Below the pieces are notes generated by a model that was not told the origin of the DNA, did not search any database, and saw only the letters and a program-made list of their open reading frames with translations. Below, in pieces: positions 53,360 through 60,855 of a DNA stretch of 64,000 bases. The position numbers and the translations under genes are program-made. The stretch is from Betaproteobacteria bacterium (GTDB lineage: Bacteria; Pseudomonadota; Gammaproteobacteria; Burkholderiales; Rhodocyclaceae), in assembly GCA_016705475.1 (NCBI GenBank), contig JADIYD010000003.1, positions 6,001 through 70,000 on the forward strand. The letters are read 5' to 3'. The first letter of the stretch is position 1. Every line of letters starts with the position of its first letter.

Positions 53360-54403
53360 ATGAAATATCTAGCTTTCGCTCTGTTTATATTCGCAAATAC
53401 CGCTTTCGCAGATTTTCGGGTTGTTTTTCAGCAGCCCAAAAACCCAGCTGATGCTGTGGTATTCCGTCTTTTAGGCGAAAACCACGCGCTGGAGGAATTT
53501 GTAGATACGTTGTCCCGAGAGATTCAGGTTCCGGTAAGAGTGCCGATTATCGTGCGATCTTGCGGAGCCCCAAACGCGTATTACTACCCGCAAGATCGGT
53601 CCGTAACGATGTGCTATGAACTGTTTAGCGAACATTTTCAGGTGCTTCAGCGCAAATTTGGCAATCGCCTTTCTTCAGAAGAGGTAGCAAAAGCAGTCGC
53701 ATCAGAATTTTTGTTCGCATTGCTTCATGAGTTGGGGCATGCAGTGTTCGACCTGCATCAGATTCCGATCCTTGGTCGAGAGGAAGATGCTGCGGATCAG
53801 TTTGCTGCCTACTTCATCCTTACCGTAAAGAGTTATTCCATACTGCAGCACGCCCCGATCTACATGGAAGCTTTTAAGTATGGACTCTTTGACAAACTGG
53901 TTCGGGGAAAAACGTTGTATTCCGATGAGCACGCGCTCTCTGAGCAGCGGTTGGCAAACCTGGTTTGCTGGGGGTATGGCAAAGAACCGCAACAATTCCA
54001 GGAGGTGGCGATCGCCATCAGGATGTCGCAGCATCGAGCCAGCCGGTGCGCGAAAGAATATGCCCAAATGGAGCGTTCAATTCGAAGTTTGCTTGGCGAT
54101 AAACTCCGCATCAATAGCCATGGCCAGCCTTTTAGCCCCGTTTCGATGGAGTCCGCTAACGCTATTGGCAGCATGCTCCAACAATACAAGTGCCTGGCTT
54201 GCCACGACGTCAATGCACGCAAGATCGGTCCTGCATTTCGCGATATCGCACGCCGGTACCGTGGAGGAGACGTTGAGCAGCAGTTGATATTTAACGTGAT
54301 GGCAGGTAGCACAGGTGTTTGGGGTGAGGTGCCTGCTCCGGGATTGCACAACATTCCGGAAGTAGATGTGCAGAAGATGGTTCGCTGGATAACGAGTCTG
54401 TAG
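53360..54403 (+). CDS. DUF4344-type metallopeptidase fused to a cytochrome c domain
   Basis: This 347-residue protein starts at ATG 53360 with a signal peptide (MKYLAFALFIFANTAFA). Residues ~20-240 resemble DUF4344 putative metallopeptidases, with HELGH (123-127) and EEDAADQFAAYF, which would complete a zinc site. The C-terminal ~90 residues are a class I cytochrome c domain: CLACH (278-282), KIGPAFRDIARRYRG and GSTGVWGEVPAP. The usual axial Met of VPMP is Ala here, so haem would need another ligand, perhaps His330. A longer start at 53312 is possible but lacks a signal peptide. The fusion of peptidase and haem domains is unusual. Confidence 0.8.
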   Translation: MKYLAFALFIFANTAFADFRVVFQQPKNPADAVVFRLLGENHALEEFVDTLSREIQVPVRVPIIVRSCGAPNAYYYPQDRSVTMCYELFSEHFQVLQRKFGNRLSSEEVAKAVASEFLFALLHELGHAVFDLHQIPILGREEDAADQFAAYFILTVKSYSILQHAPIYMEAFKYGLFDKLVRGKTLYSDEHALSEQRLANLVCWGYGKEPQQFQEVAIAIRMSQHRASRCAKEYAQMERSIRSLLGDKLRINSHGQPFSPVSMESANAIGSMLQQYKCLACHDVNARKIGPAFRDIARRYRGGDVEQQLIFNVMAGSTGVWGEVPAPGLHNIPEVDVQKMVRWITSL

Positions 54404-54487
54404 GCTGTAGATTCTGCCCCTGAGCTTGCTGCTCGACGAAGCCTGAGCTTGGCATTGGGCGGGACTTGAACGGAGATCGGTCGATCT

Positions 54488-54521
54488 CACGGTCAACCGG
54501 AAATTTTGGCCAAAATTGAAA
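54488..54521 (+). repeat. Dispersed 34-bp element, copy R16 (best match)
   Basis: CGGTCAACCGG is followed by the perfect 16-bp palindrome AATTTTGGCCAAAATT. It lies between the peptidase-cytochrome gene and a terminator for the opposite strand. Confidence 0.92.
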
Positions 54522-54545
54522 TGTCCGCCGCGCCAAAGCGGCCAT

Positions 54546-54650
54546 GAAAAAGGCCACGGATTTGCCGTGGCCTTGGGGTCTTGCGTAGTTCAGCGCCGCT
54601 TAGCGGTCGAAGGTCTTTTTCTTGAAGCTGTGCTCGCCGTCGAACTTGTG
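54546..54650. repeat. Direct repeat: copy of the deaD 3' end and terminator
   Basis: About 104 bases match 55827-55931 with only a few changes. They include the deaD terminator and its last ~15 codons (FDGEHSFKKKTFDR versus FDGERSFKKKSFDR). The two copies bracket the small Fur-box operon. Confidence 0.9.
54550..54574 (-). terminator. Terminator (duplicated copy)
   Basis: AAGGCCACGG and CCGTGGCCTT form a 10-bp stem, followed on the minus strand by a T run. It ends the small-gene operon. Confidence 0.88.
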
Positions 54651-54806
54651 CGGAATGCCCCACAGCTTGCGGCGGCGCGAGCCCTGGGGCGGTTTATTGA
54701 CGGTGTCTTCGGGCATGGCAGGCGCTTGCAGCAGCAAGGCGTCTGGCTGAAAGGCGCTGGTCGGGGCGAAGAATCCGCCGGCTACGTGAAAGGGGGGTTC
54801 GGACAT
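54600..54806 (-). CDS. 68-residue protein with a DeaD-derived tail
   Basis: This small protein begins at ATG 54806 with GAGGAG well placed upstream. The first ~50 residues (MSEPPFHVAGGFFAPTSAF...KPPQGSRRRKLWG) are not recognised. The last ~15, KFDGEHSFKKKTFDR, are almost identical to the C-terminus of the DeaD helicase encoded nearby, through a 104-bp duplication. The basic tail in DeaD contacts RNA, so this peptide may bind nucleic acid, but that is inference. It is the last gene behind the Fur boxes at 55.7 kb, separated from the previous gene by R17. Confidence 0.65.
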   Translation of the reverse strand: MSEPPFHVAGGFFAPTSAFQPDALLLQAPAMPEDTVNKPPQGSRRRKLWGIPHKFDGEHSFKKKTFDR

Positions 54807-54873
54807 GCTTGGGCTCCTCGGCGATGAATCGCTGGCTGGCCGGGCTTCCGGTTGGCTGGCAGGAAAAATGGAT

Positions 54874-54907
54874 TTTCAATTTTGGCGAAAAATTCCGGTT
54901 GACCGTG
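54874..54907 (-). repeat. Dispersed 34-bp element, copy R17
   Basis: TTTCAATTTTGGCG, then TTCCGGTTGACCGTG. It lies 68 bp upstream of the 68-residue gene and 37 bp past the coiled-coil gene. Confidence 0.88.
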
Positions 54908-54944
54908 GAATTGACGATTCCGGGTTCGCCAAGGCAGGAAAATC

Positions 54945-55421
54945 CTATAACTGCAGGCTGTTGGCCAGCGGGCAGTGGAAGTGCTGCACCAGCGCATCGC
55001 GTTCGCCGGCCAGGCGCTCACATTCGGCGTGGGCGGCGCGGATGGTTTTTTCGAGATGCCAGACGCGCTGGGCTGCACTGCTCAAATCGTTGTTCGACGC
55101 GCTGAGTTGCTGAAGCTGGTGGCCTAACTCGATCATCACCTGACCGGATTCAAAATCAGCCAGCCGTTGGCGCTGGGCGGCAACGATTGCTTTCAGTCCG
55201 GCGATTTCGTTGCGCTGGGCAATGATGTTGCGGGTCGACATGGTTGCGCTCCGGCGCTGGGTCTGGCGCGACTGGCGCAAGGCAGAACGCAGGGAAGCGA
55301 TTTCGGATTCCAGCTCGGCGATGTGTCGGCTGGTTTCGTTGACTGACGGCGGACTGAGATCGGCTTGTGGATCGCCATCATCGCGCTCGAGCAGCGCGCG
55401 GTTCTTAAGCGGTGCCAGCAT
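54945..55421 (-). CDS. Coiled-coil protein of unknown function
   Basis: This 158-residue protein is mostly a charged coiled coil (residues ~30-140: ETSRHIAELESEIASLRSALRQSRQ, RNEIAGLKAIVAAQRQRLADFE, VWHLEKTIRAAHAECERLAGERDALVQHF). There is no signal peptide or membrane helix. ATG 55421 lies within the end of the preceding gene (17-base overlap), so they are translated together. It is part of the operon behind the Fur boxes at 55.7 kb; function unknown. Confidence 0.75.
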   Translation of the reverse strand: MLAPLKNRALLERDDGDPQADLSPPSVNETSRHIAELESEIASLRSALRQSRQTQRRSATMSTRNIIAQRNEIAGLKAIVAAQRQRLADFESGQVMIELGHQLQQLSASNNDLSSAAQRVWHLEKTIRAAHAECERLAGERDALVQHFHCPLANSLQL

Positions 55422-55614
55422 GGTGTGGTTCCTCGCCTGAGTTCAGTCGGTTGCTGGCCCGTTCGCACAGATTGCGCGTTTCGGCATCGAGGTCGTCGAG
55501 CGCGCCGATGCGGTCGAGCAACCGGGCGGCGTTGAGCGCGGAATGCTGACAGCCGGTTTCGTGGTGAATGAGCAAGAGGCTCAAGGCCCCGGCCCATAGT
55601 TCGCTGCTTGGCAT
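55405..55614 (-). CDS. 69-residue protein of unknown function
   Basis: This small helical protein (LWAGALSLLLIHHETGCQHSALNAARLLDRIGALDDLDAETRNLCERASNRL) is not recognised. ATG 55614 follows GGAGCGACC. It overlaps the coiled-coil gene and lies ~110 bp downstream of two Fur-like sites, so iron likely represses the set. The His-His and Cys residues in the middle could bind metal; that is speculation. Confidence 0.75.
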   Translation of the reverse strand: MPSSELWAGALSLLLIHHETGCQHSALNAARLLDRIGALDDLDAETRNLCERASNRLNSGEEPHHAGTA

Positions 55615-55634
55615 GGTCGCTCCTTGCTGAAAAA

Positions 55635-55709
55635 TCAGGTTGAAATGCTGGCCAACAGCAGCCAGAGCAGCAGGCCAGCCAGTGAGGTGTTGAAAAGCAG
55701 GCTACGCAT
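55635..55709 (-). CDS. Possible 24-residue membrane peptide
   Basis: ATG 55709 to TGA 55635 encodes MRSLLFNTSLAGLLLWLLLA and four more residues, a single hydrophobic helix. It is the first open frame after the Fur boxes and ends 21 bp before the next gene. No ribosome site is evident, so translation is uncertain. Confidence 0.35.
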   Translation of the reverse strand: MRSLLFNTSLAGLLLWLLLASIST

Positions 55710-55725
55710 GATTAATGGGCTGGTA

Positions 55726-55785
55726 TTGAGAATGGTTCTCATCATAAGGCCGGGTTGCTGGCTTGTAAATAAGAATAATTATCAA
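55726..55785 (-). promoter_or_regulatory. Fur boxes upstream of the small-protein operon
   Basis: TTGAGAATGGTTCTCATC (55726-55743) contains the palindrome GAGAATGGTTCTC, and AATAAGAATAATTATCAA (55768-55785) is a second Fur-like site. Both lie upstream of the minus-strand small genes and just past the deaD terminator. Confidence 0.75.
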
Positions 55786-55826
55786 ATAGGTGTTTGTGTA
55801 TTTAGCGGCGCGCAAATGCCGGACAA

Positions 55827-55931
55827 GAAAAAGCCACGGACTTGCCGTGGCCTTGGGGTCTTGCGGAGTTCAGCGCCGCTTAGCGGTCGAAGCTCTTTTT
55901 CTTGAAGCTGCGCTCGCCGTCGAACTTGCGT
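55827..55931. repeat. Direct repeat: original deaD 3' end and terminator
   Basis: The partner of 54546-54650. It contains the deaD stop codon, the last codons and the terminator. Confidence 0.9.
55831..55854 (-). terminator. Terminator of deaD
   Basis: AAGCCACGG-ACTTG-CCGTGGCTT-type stem on the minus strand, followed by a T run (AAAAAG on the plus strand), 26 bp past the deaD stop. Confidence 0.88.
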
Positions 55932-57697
55932 TCGGAGCTGCCGCCATCCGGGCGACCTTCATCCGGTCGCAGGTTGATCGGCAAGCCGCGGACGCGGGTG
56001 CGTTTCAGGGCGTTGGCGGCTTCGGCAGGCATGCCGGCCGGCAGTTCGACCGTGCTCGATTCGTCGAATAGACCGATGCGGCCGATGAAACGGCTTTCGA
56101 TGCCGGCTTCGTTGGCGATGGCGCCGACGATGTCCTTGACCTGAACGCCGTGATCCCTGCCCACATCGATGCGGTAACGCACCATGTCGCCGGTCGGGGC
56201 GGAACGGGCCGGACGCTCTTCGCGACGCGGACGCTCGCCACGGTTTTCGAAGCTGGGCTTGTCGCCACGATCGAAACGCTCGTTGGAGCGCGGCTTGCGC
56301 TCGTCACGGTCGAAGCTGCCAGGACGCGGACGGCTATCGCGCTCGAACGAGGGGGCCGGTGCCGGGCGCGGATCTTCGCCGGCGATCTGCAGGGGCTTGC
56401 CTTCCTGAGCCATCATGGCCAGCGCGGCAGCGACTTCTTCGGCGCCGACATTCTGTTCTTCTGCAATCTGAGAAACGATGTTGGCGAAGAAATCGAGACC
56501 TTCGGCATTCATCACCTCGGCGACCTTGGCCTTGAAATCGGTGACGCGCTTGTTGGTCACATCAGCCCGGCTCGGCAGCGTCAGCGGCGCAATCGGCGAA
56601 CGCGTGGCGCGCTCGATGGTGCGCAGCATGCGGATTTCACGCGGGGCGACGAACAGGATGGCGTTGCCGGTGCGGCCAGCGCGGCCGGTACGGCCGATAC
56701 GGTGCACGTAGGCTTCGGTGTCGTACGGAATGTCGTAGTTGACGACGTGGCTGACGCGCGGCACGTCGATGCCGCGGGCGGCAACGTCGGTGGCGATGAC
56801 GATGTCCAGGGCGCCGGACTTCAACTGCTCGATGACGCGTTCGCGCATCTGCTGGTTGAGGTCGCCGTTCAGGGCGGCGGCGGCATAACCGCTGGCCGAC
56901 AACTTGTCGGCCAGCTCGACGGTGGCCGTCTTGGTGCGGACGAAGATGATGGCGGCGTCGAAATCTTCTTCAACTTCGAGGATGCGGGTCAGCGCGTCCA
57001 GCTTGTGCATGCCGGATACCTGCCAGTAAACCTGACGGATGGCAGCAACGGTGGCGGTCGCCGACTTGATCTTGATTTCGCGCGGCTCGACCAGGTACTT
57101 CTGGGCGACGCGGCGAATCTGTTCCGGCATGGTCGCCGAGAACAATGCGGTCTGGTGCTTCGGCGGCGTGCGTTCGAGAATCCATTCGACGTCGTCGATG
57201 AAGCCCATGCGCAGCATTTCGTCGGCTTCGTCGAGAACCATGGTCTTCAGGTTGTCGAGGTTGAGCGTCTTGCGCTCGAGGTGGTCCATGACGCGACCCG
57301 GCGTGCCGACGATGACGTGGGCGCCGCGCGACAGTTGCTTGAGCTGGATGGTGTAGCTCTGGCCGCCGTAGATGGGCAGGACGTGGAAGCCGGGCAGGTT
57401 CTTGGCGTAGGTTTGCAGCGCTTCGGCAACCTGGATGGCCAGTTCGCGCGTCGGCGTCAGGATCAGGGCCTGCGGCTTCATCAGCTTGACGTCGATCTGT
57501 TCCATCAGCGGCAGGGCGAAGGCGGCGGTCTTGCCGGTGCCGGTCTGGGCCATGCCGATCAGGTCATGACCTTCGAGCAGGACGGGGATACATTGGGCCT
57601 GGATCGGCGACGGGGTTTCGTAGCCGATTTCGGTGAGGGTCTTCAGTAGGGTGTCGCTTAAACCGAGATCGGCAAAGCTTTCGACGGAGGTCGACAT
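55880..57697 (-). CDS. deaD: DEAD-box ATP-dependent RNA helicase with DbpA-type RNA-binding domain
   Basis: This 605-residue cytoplasmic helicase has the full motif set: Q-motif (TPSPIQAQCIP), AQTGTGKT, PTRELAIQ, TPGRVMDH, DEAD, SAT, IIFVRTK, ATDVAARGIDV and HRIGRTGRAG. A Arg/Asp/Gly-rich linker (~430-510) and a DbpA-type domain (RYRIDVGRDHGVQVKDIVGAIANEAG) follow, with a basic tail. It fits CsdA/DeaD, which unwinds structured RNA during ribosome assembly and cold growth. The 200-bp spacer before it shows no gene and may be a long 5' leader. Its 3' end is duplicated 1.3 kb downstream. Confidence 0.95.
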   Translation of the reverse strand: MSTSVESFADLGLSDTLLKTLTEIGYETPSPIQAQCIPVLLEGHDLIGMAQTGTGKTAAFALPLMEQIDVKLMKPQALILTPTRELAIQVAEALQTYAKNLPGFHVLPIYGGQSYTIQLKQLSRGAHVIVGTPGRVMDHLERKTLNLDNLKTMVLDEADEMLRMGFIDDVEWILERTPPKHQTALFSATMPEQIRRVAQKYLVEPREIKIKSATATVAAIRQVYWQVSGMHKLDALTRILEVEEDFDAAIIFVRTKTATVELADKLSASGYAAAALNGDLNQQMRERVIEQLKSGALDIVIATDVAARGIDVPRVSHVVNYDIPYDTEAYVHRIGRTGRAGRTGNAILFVAPREIRMLRTIERATRSPIAPLTLPSRADVTNKRVTDFKAKVAEVMNAEGLDFFANIVSQIAEEQNVGAEEVAAALAMMAQEGKPLQIAGEDPRPAPAPSFERDSRPRPGSFDRDERKPRSNERFDRGDKPSFENRGERPRREERPARSAPTGDMVRYRIDVGRDHGVQVKDIVGAIANEAGIESRFIGRIGLFDESSTVELPAGMPAEAANALKRTRVRGLPINLRPDEGRPDGGSSERKFDGERSFKKKSFDR

Positions 57698-57898
57698 GGA
57701 TGCTGTTTCCTTTCCTCGCCGCCTTTGACGTTGTTATAACCGGCGACGGATTGGCCCGATGGTCGGGCGGCCTGGGTGACCCCGACGCAGCCATGCCGGG
57801 GAACGAATCAATGGGGTGAATCCTGCACAAGAACCTTCGAAACCGGTGGCTGCTCGGAATGACTGCGGGCGAAACATCAACGCATTGAACTGATTATT

Positions 57899-58690
57899 CT
57901 ACCTTTTTTTTGCGAGGACCGCCAGTTCACCAGCGCTGAAGCCCGCTGCGAGGCGCGCCGATTCGTTCATTTTTCCCTGCGGCCATGGCGCCTGATAGCG
58001 GGTTAGCAGGTCGCGATACGTACTTTCCGGCTCAAGATTGCGCTCGGCGCACAGGTGCCGATACCAGCGGTCGCCGAGGCCGACGTGGCCGATTTCGTCA
58101 CGCAGAATGATGTCGAGGGCGCGGGCACTTTCGTGGTCGCCGACCTGCTCCAGTTTCATCTGGATGGGCGGCGTCGCGTCGAGGCCGCGTGCTTCGAGCA
58201 GGCGCGGGACGAGCGCCATACGGACGAGGGCGTCGTCGGTCGTTTTTTCAGCCATGTCCCACAGGCCGGCGTGGGCCGGGAAGTCGCCGTAGTCGTAGCC
58301 GAGGGATTGCAGGCGGGTGCGCAGCAGCTGGAAATGCTCGGCTTCTTCGGCCGCAACGCCGATCCAGTCAGCGTAATAGGCCTCCGGTAGGCCACGGAAG
58401 CGGGCAGCGTGGTCGAGGGCGAGGTTGATGGCCGTGAATTCGATGTGGACGATGGCGTGGAGCAGGCGGGCGCGGCCTTCCGGCGTGACCGGGCTGCGAT
58501 TGGGCACGTCTTTATGGGGCAATAGTTCGGGTTTGGCCGGCCGGCCGCAAACCAGCGTGACCGGCGAGCTGTCACGCCAGTCCAGCTGGCCGGCTTGCCA
58601 GTCCGCGGCGATTGCTGCGGTCAACCGGATTTTTTGGCCAATTTCGCAAACGGCCAGGGCTTCCGCCAGGCGGATGAAAAGCGACTCCAT
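57899..58690 (-). CDS. DUF455 ferritin-like protein
   Basis: This 263-residue ferritin-like di-iron protein has HIEFTAINLALDHAARFRGLP, VAAEEAEHF and DEIGHVGLGDRWY, which supply the E-x-x-H carboxylate ligands, and the DUF455 signature YGDFPAHAGLWDMAEKTTDDALVRMALVPRLLEARGLDA. It relates to MiaE-type oxygenases but its substrate is unknown. The N-terminal segment CEIGQKIRLTAAIAAD comes from element R18. Its ATG overlaps the aldo-keto reductase stop by one base, so the two form an operon. Confidence 0.88.
   Translation of the reverse strand: MESLFIRLAEALAVCEIGQKIRLTAAIAADWQAGQLDWRDSSPVTLVCGRPAKPELLPHKDVPNRSPVTPEGRARLLHAIVHIEFTAINLALDHAARFRGLPEAYYADWIGVAAEEAEHFQLLRTRLQSLGYDYGDFPAHAGLWDMAEKTTDDALVRMALVPRLLEARGLDATPPIQMKLEQVGDHESARALDIILRDEIGHVGLGDRWYRHLCAERNLEPESTYRDLLTRYQAPWPQGKMNESARLAAGFSAGELAVLAKKR
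58616..58650 (+). repeat. Dispersed element, copy R18 (inside the DUF455 gene)
   Basis: CGGTCAACCGGATTTTTTGGCCAATTTCGCAAA-type sequence, one base longer than most copies, in codons ~14-25 of the DUF455 gene. Confidence 0.85.
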
Positions 58691-59736
58691 CAGGGCGCCG
58701 GATTGGTGTAGCGCAGGTGGATGGCATCGATTTCGGCGAGTATTTCCGGCGAAAGCGTCGTTTGCATGGCGGGCAGGGTTTCCTTCAATTGGGCCAGCGA
58801 CGAGGCGCCGATGATGGTGCTGGCGACGAACCAGCGCGAACGGGAGAAGCCGAGGGCCAGTTGCGTCGGCGTCAGACCGTGCTTGCTGGCAAGTTCAACG
58901 TAGGCCTGAACAGCAGGAATGACGTTCGGCTTGGTGTAGCGCTGGCCGAAGCTAGGCCACTGGTTGATGCGGCCGGGGGCATTCGGGTTGGCCAGGTACT
59001 TGCCGGTCAGATGGCCGAAGCCGAGGGCCGAATAGACCAGCAGGCCGACCTGCTGGCGGTGGCAGACTTCGGCCAGCCCGGTTTCGAAAGTCCGGTTGAG
59101 CAGGCTGTAGGCGTTCTGCGTCGAGACGATGCGCGGCAAGCCGAGTTCATCGGCCAGCCGCGTGAATTCCATGATGCCCCACGGGTGCTCGTTGGAGACG
59201 CCGATGTGGCGAATCTTGCCTTCCTTGACCAGTTCGCCGAGCGCTTCAAGCTGTTCGCGGATCGGTGTGCCTTCCCGCTCGTTTTTCGGATCGAACTGCC
59301 ACTGGCCGAACATCGGCTGGTTGCGTTCGGGCCAGTGCAGTTGGTAGAGATCGACATAATCCGTCTGCAGGCGCTGCAGCGAGCCATCGAGGGCGGTGCG
59401 GATATTGGCGCGATCCATCGCCGGCGGACCATTGCGAATCCAGCGCAGGTTGCGGCTCGGGCCGGCGACCTTGGTGGCGATTTGAATCTGGTCGCGTTGC
59501 TGGCGCTTCAGCCAGCGTCCGACAATGCTTTCCGATGCACCGCAGGTTTCGGCGCGCGGCGGCACGGCGTACATCTCGGCGGTGTCAATGAAGCCGATGC
59601 CGGCAGCCAGGGCGAAATCGAGCTGGGCATGGGCGTCGGCCTCACTGGTCTGCTCACCGAAGGTCATCGTGCCGAGACAGACTTCGGGTACGACGAATTT
59701 GCTGCTACCGAGATTGCGTGTTTTGAACGGGGTCAT
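58690..59736 (-). CDS. tas: NADP(H)-dependent aldo-keto reductase, Tas-like
   Basis: This 348-residue TIM-barrel reductase has the active-site residues in FIDTAEMYAVP (Asp, Tyr), ATKVAGPSR (Lys) and QLHWPERN (His), plus the C-terminal cofactor site FVASTIIGASSLAQL. The 4-strand insert GQWQFDPKNEREGTPIREQLEAL is typical of Tas. It reduces aldehydes or ketones in the cytoplasm; natural substrate unknown. It is upstream of the DUF455 gene in a two-gene operon, with R19 only eight bases before its start. Confidence 0.92.
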   Translation of the reverse strand: MTPFKTRNLGSSKFVVPEVCLGTMTFGEQTSEADAHAQLDFALAAGIGFIDTAEMYAVPPRAETCGASESIVGRWLKRQQRDQIQIATKVAGPSRNLRWIRNGPPAMDRANIRTALDGSLQRLQTDYVDLYQLHWPERNQPMFGQWQFDPKNEREGTPIREQLEALGELVKEGKIRHIGVSNEHPWGIMEFTRLADELGLPRIVSTQNAYSLLNRTFETGLAEVCHRQQVGLLVYSALGFGHLTGKYLANPNAPGRINQWPSFGQRYTKPNVIPAVQAYVELASKHGLTPTQLALGFSRSRWFVASTIIGASSLAQLKETLPAMQTTLSPEILAEIDAIHLRYTNPAP

Positions 59737-59743
59737 TGGCGAA

Positions 59744-59777
59744 TTCCAAAATAGGGCAAAAATCAGGGTTGACCGCA
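59744..59777 (-). repeat. Dispersed element, copy R19
   Basis: TCCAAAATAGGGCAAAAATC, then GGGTTGACCGCA. It covers the last four codons (CGQP) of the 110-residue gene and ends 8 bp from the tas start. Confidence 0.75.
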
Positions 59778-60095
59778 GAGAACGCCATAAATCAGCACGT
59801 GGCGGTTCAGTAGGTTATCGAAACTGGCTGGAACGATGGCCAGGCGGTGCTCATCCGGATTTGGACAATGATTGCCAACCCATTCGTGCGCGGCAGCATA
59901 GGCGGCATCGAAACTGTCGAAAATCCCGCTGAGCGCTGCTGATCGCACTGGCAGAAATGTGCCGGTAGCCCGATCAAGCAGCTTGTCAGTGTCGAGCATC
60001 TGAACCGCGTAGCCGGCCGGTATTCGGGCCAGCGGCAGTTCGTCAAGCGTGAAGCGGTCGCCAAACGCGTCGGCAGGAAGGGTATGAATAACCAT
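59763..60095 (-). CDS. Hypothetical 110-residue protein
   Basis: Not recognised. It is a soluble alpha/beta protein (ARIPAGYAVQMLDTDKLLDRATGTFLPVRSAALSGIFDSFDAAYAAAHEWVGNHCPNPDEHRLAIVPASFDNLLNRHVLIYGVL) with the look of a DUF about enzyme accessory factors. It is upstream of tas on the same strand, with a 27-bp gap that repeat R19 spans. The stop codon is inside the repeat, suggesting that the repeat truncated or replaced its natural end. Confidence 0.75.
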   Translation of the reverse strand: MVIHTLPADAFGDRFTLDELPLARIPAGYAVQMLDTDKLLDRATGTFLPVRSAALSGIFDSFDAAYAAAHEWVGNHCPNPDEHRLAIVPASFDNLLNRHVLIYGVLCGQP

Positions 60096-60202
60096 GCGTT
60101 ATTTTAGCGGGAAGCGCTTCGCAGATCGCGTATGGGGCATTGGGTGGCGTCGGCCCAAGTGATAGAATCTTACAGTTGTAATAAAAACTTAACAGGATTG
60201 TC

Positions 60203-60841
60203 ATGTTCGCTCGTCTGATGCCCAGGGAGGGCAAGTATTTCGATCTTTTCAACGCGCATGCGGATTTGATTGCGCAAGGTGGAAAGGCGTTGTCCAACAT
60301 GATTGCGGCACTGGTCGATCATCCCGAGCAGGCGCCAGCATTTGCCGAGGAAATCGACAACCTCGAGCGCGCGGCGGACGCCATTACGCACGATACGCTG
60401 TCGCAACTACACACGGCCTTCATCACGCCCTTTGATCGCGATGAAATTCATCAGCTGATCAATGGCATGGACGACATTCTCGACGTCATGCAGGACGTTG
60501 CCGAGTCGATGTCGCTTTACGACATAACCCGAGTGCCGCAGGACGCCAAGGCCATGGCCATCGTCACCGAAAACTGTTGTGTCTGCGTGCAGTCGGTCAT
60601 CAAGCTGATGCACAGCATGGATAATGCGCCGGCCATCCTCAAGCTTTGTCACGAAATCGATGCGCTGGAAACAGAGGCTGACCGCTCGTTGCGCGCGGCC
60701 ATGTCAAAAATTTTCCGCGAAGAGCCCGATGTGCGCGAGGTCATCAAGCTCAAGGAAATCTACGAATTGCTCGAAACGGTCACCGATCGTTGCAAGGATG
60801 TGGCTGGAACGATCGAAGCCATCGTTCTTGAAAACTCCTGA
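60203..60841 (+). CDS. DUF47 family PhoU-like regulator
   Basis: This 212-residue all-helical protein matches the DUF47/PhoU-like family that pairs with Pit phosphate transporters (FDLFNAHADLIAQGGKALSNMI; LERAADAITHDTLSQLHTAFITPFDRDEIHQLINGMDDILD; EVIKLKEIYELLETVTDRCKDVAGTIEAIVLENS). It binds metal through acidic clusters and is thought to gate the transporter. It is 14 bp from pit on one transcript. Confidence 0.92.
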   Translation: MFARLMPREGKYFDLFNAHADLIAQGGKALSNMIAALVDHPEQAPAFAEEIDNLERAADAITHDTLSQLHTAFITPFDRDEIHQLINGMDDILDVMQDVAESMSLYDITRVPQDAKAMAIVTENCCVCVQSVIKLMHSMDNAPAILKLCHEIDALETEADRSLRAAMSKIFREEPDVREVIKLKEIYELLETVTDRCKDVAGTIEAIVLENS

Positions 60842-60855
60842 GCGGATAGCTCGGT

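Noticed and set aside
54291..54557. 88-residue minus-strand frame over R16
   Set aside because: Antisense to the end of the peptidase-cytochrome gene and dependent on the repeat for its length.
56150..57649. 499-residue plus-strand frame opposite deaD
   Set aside because: Antisense shadow of deaD with Gly/Val-rich composition.
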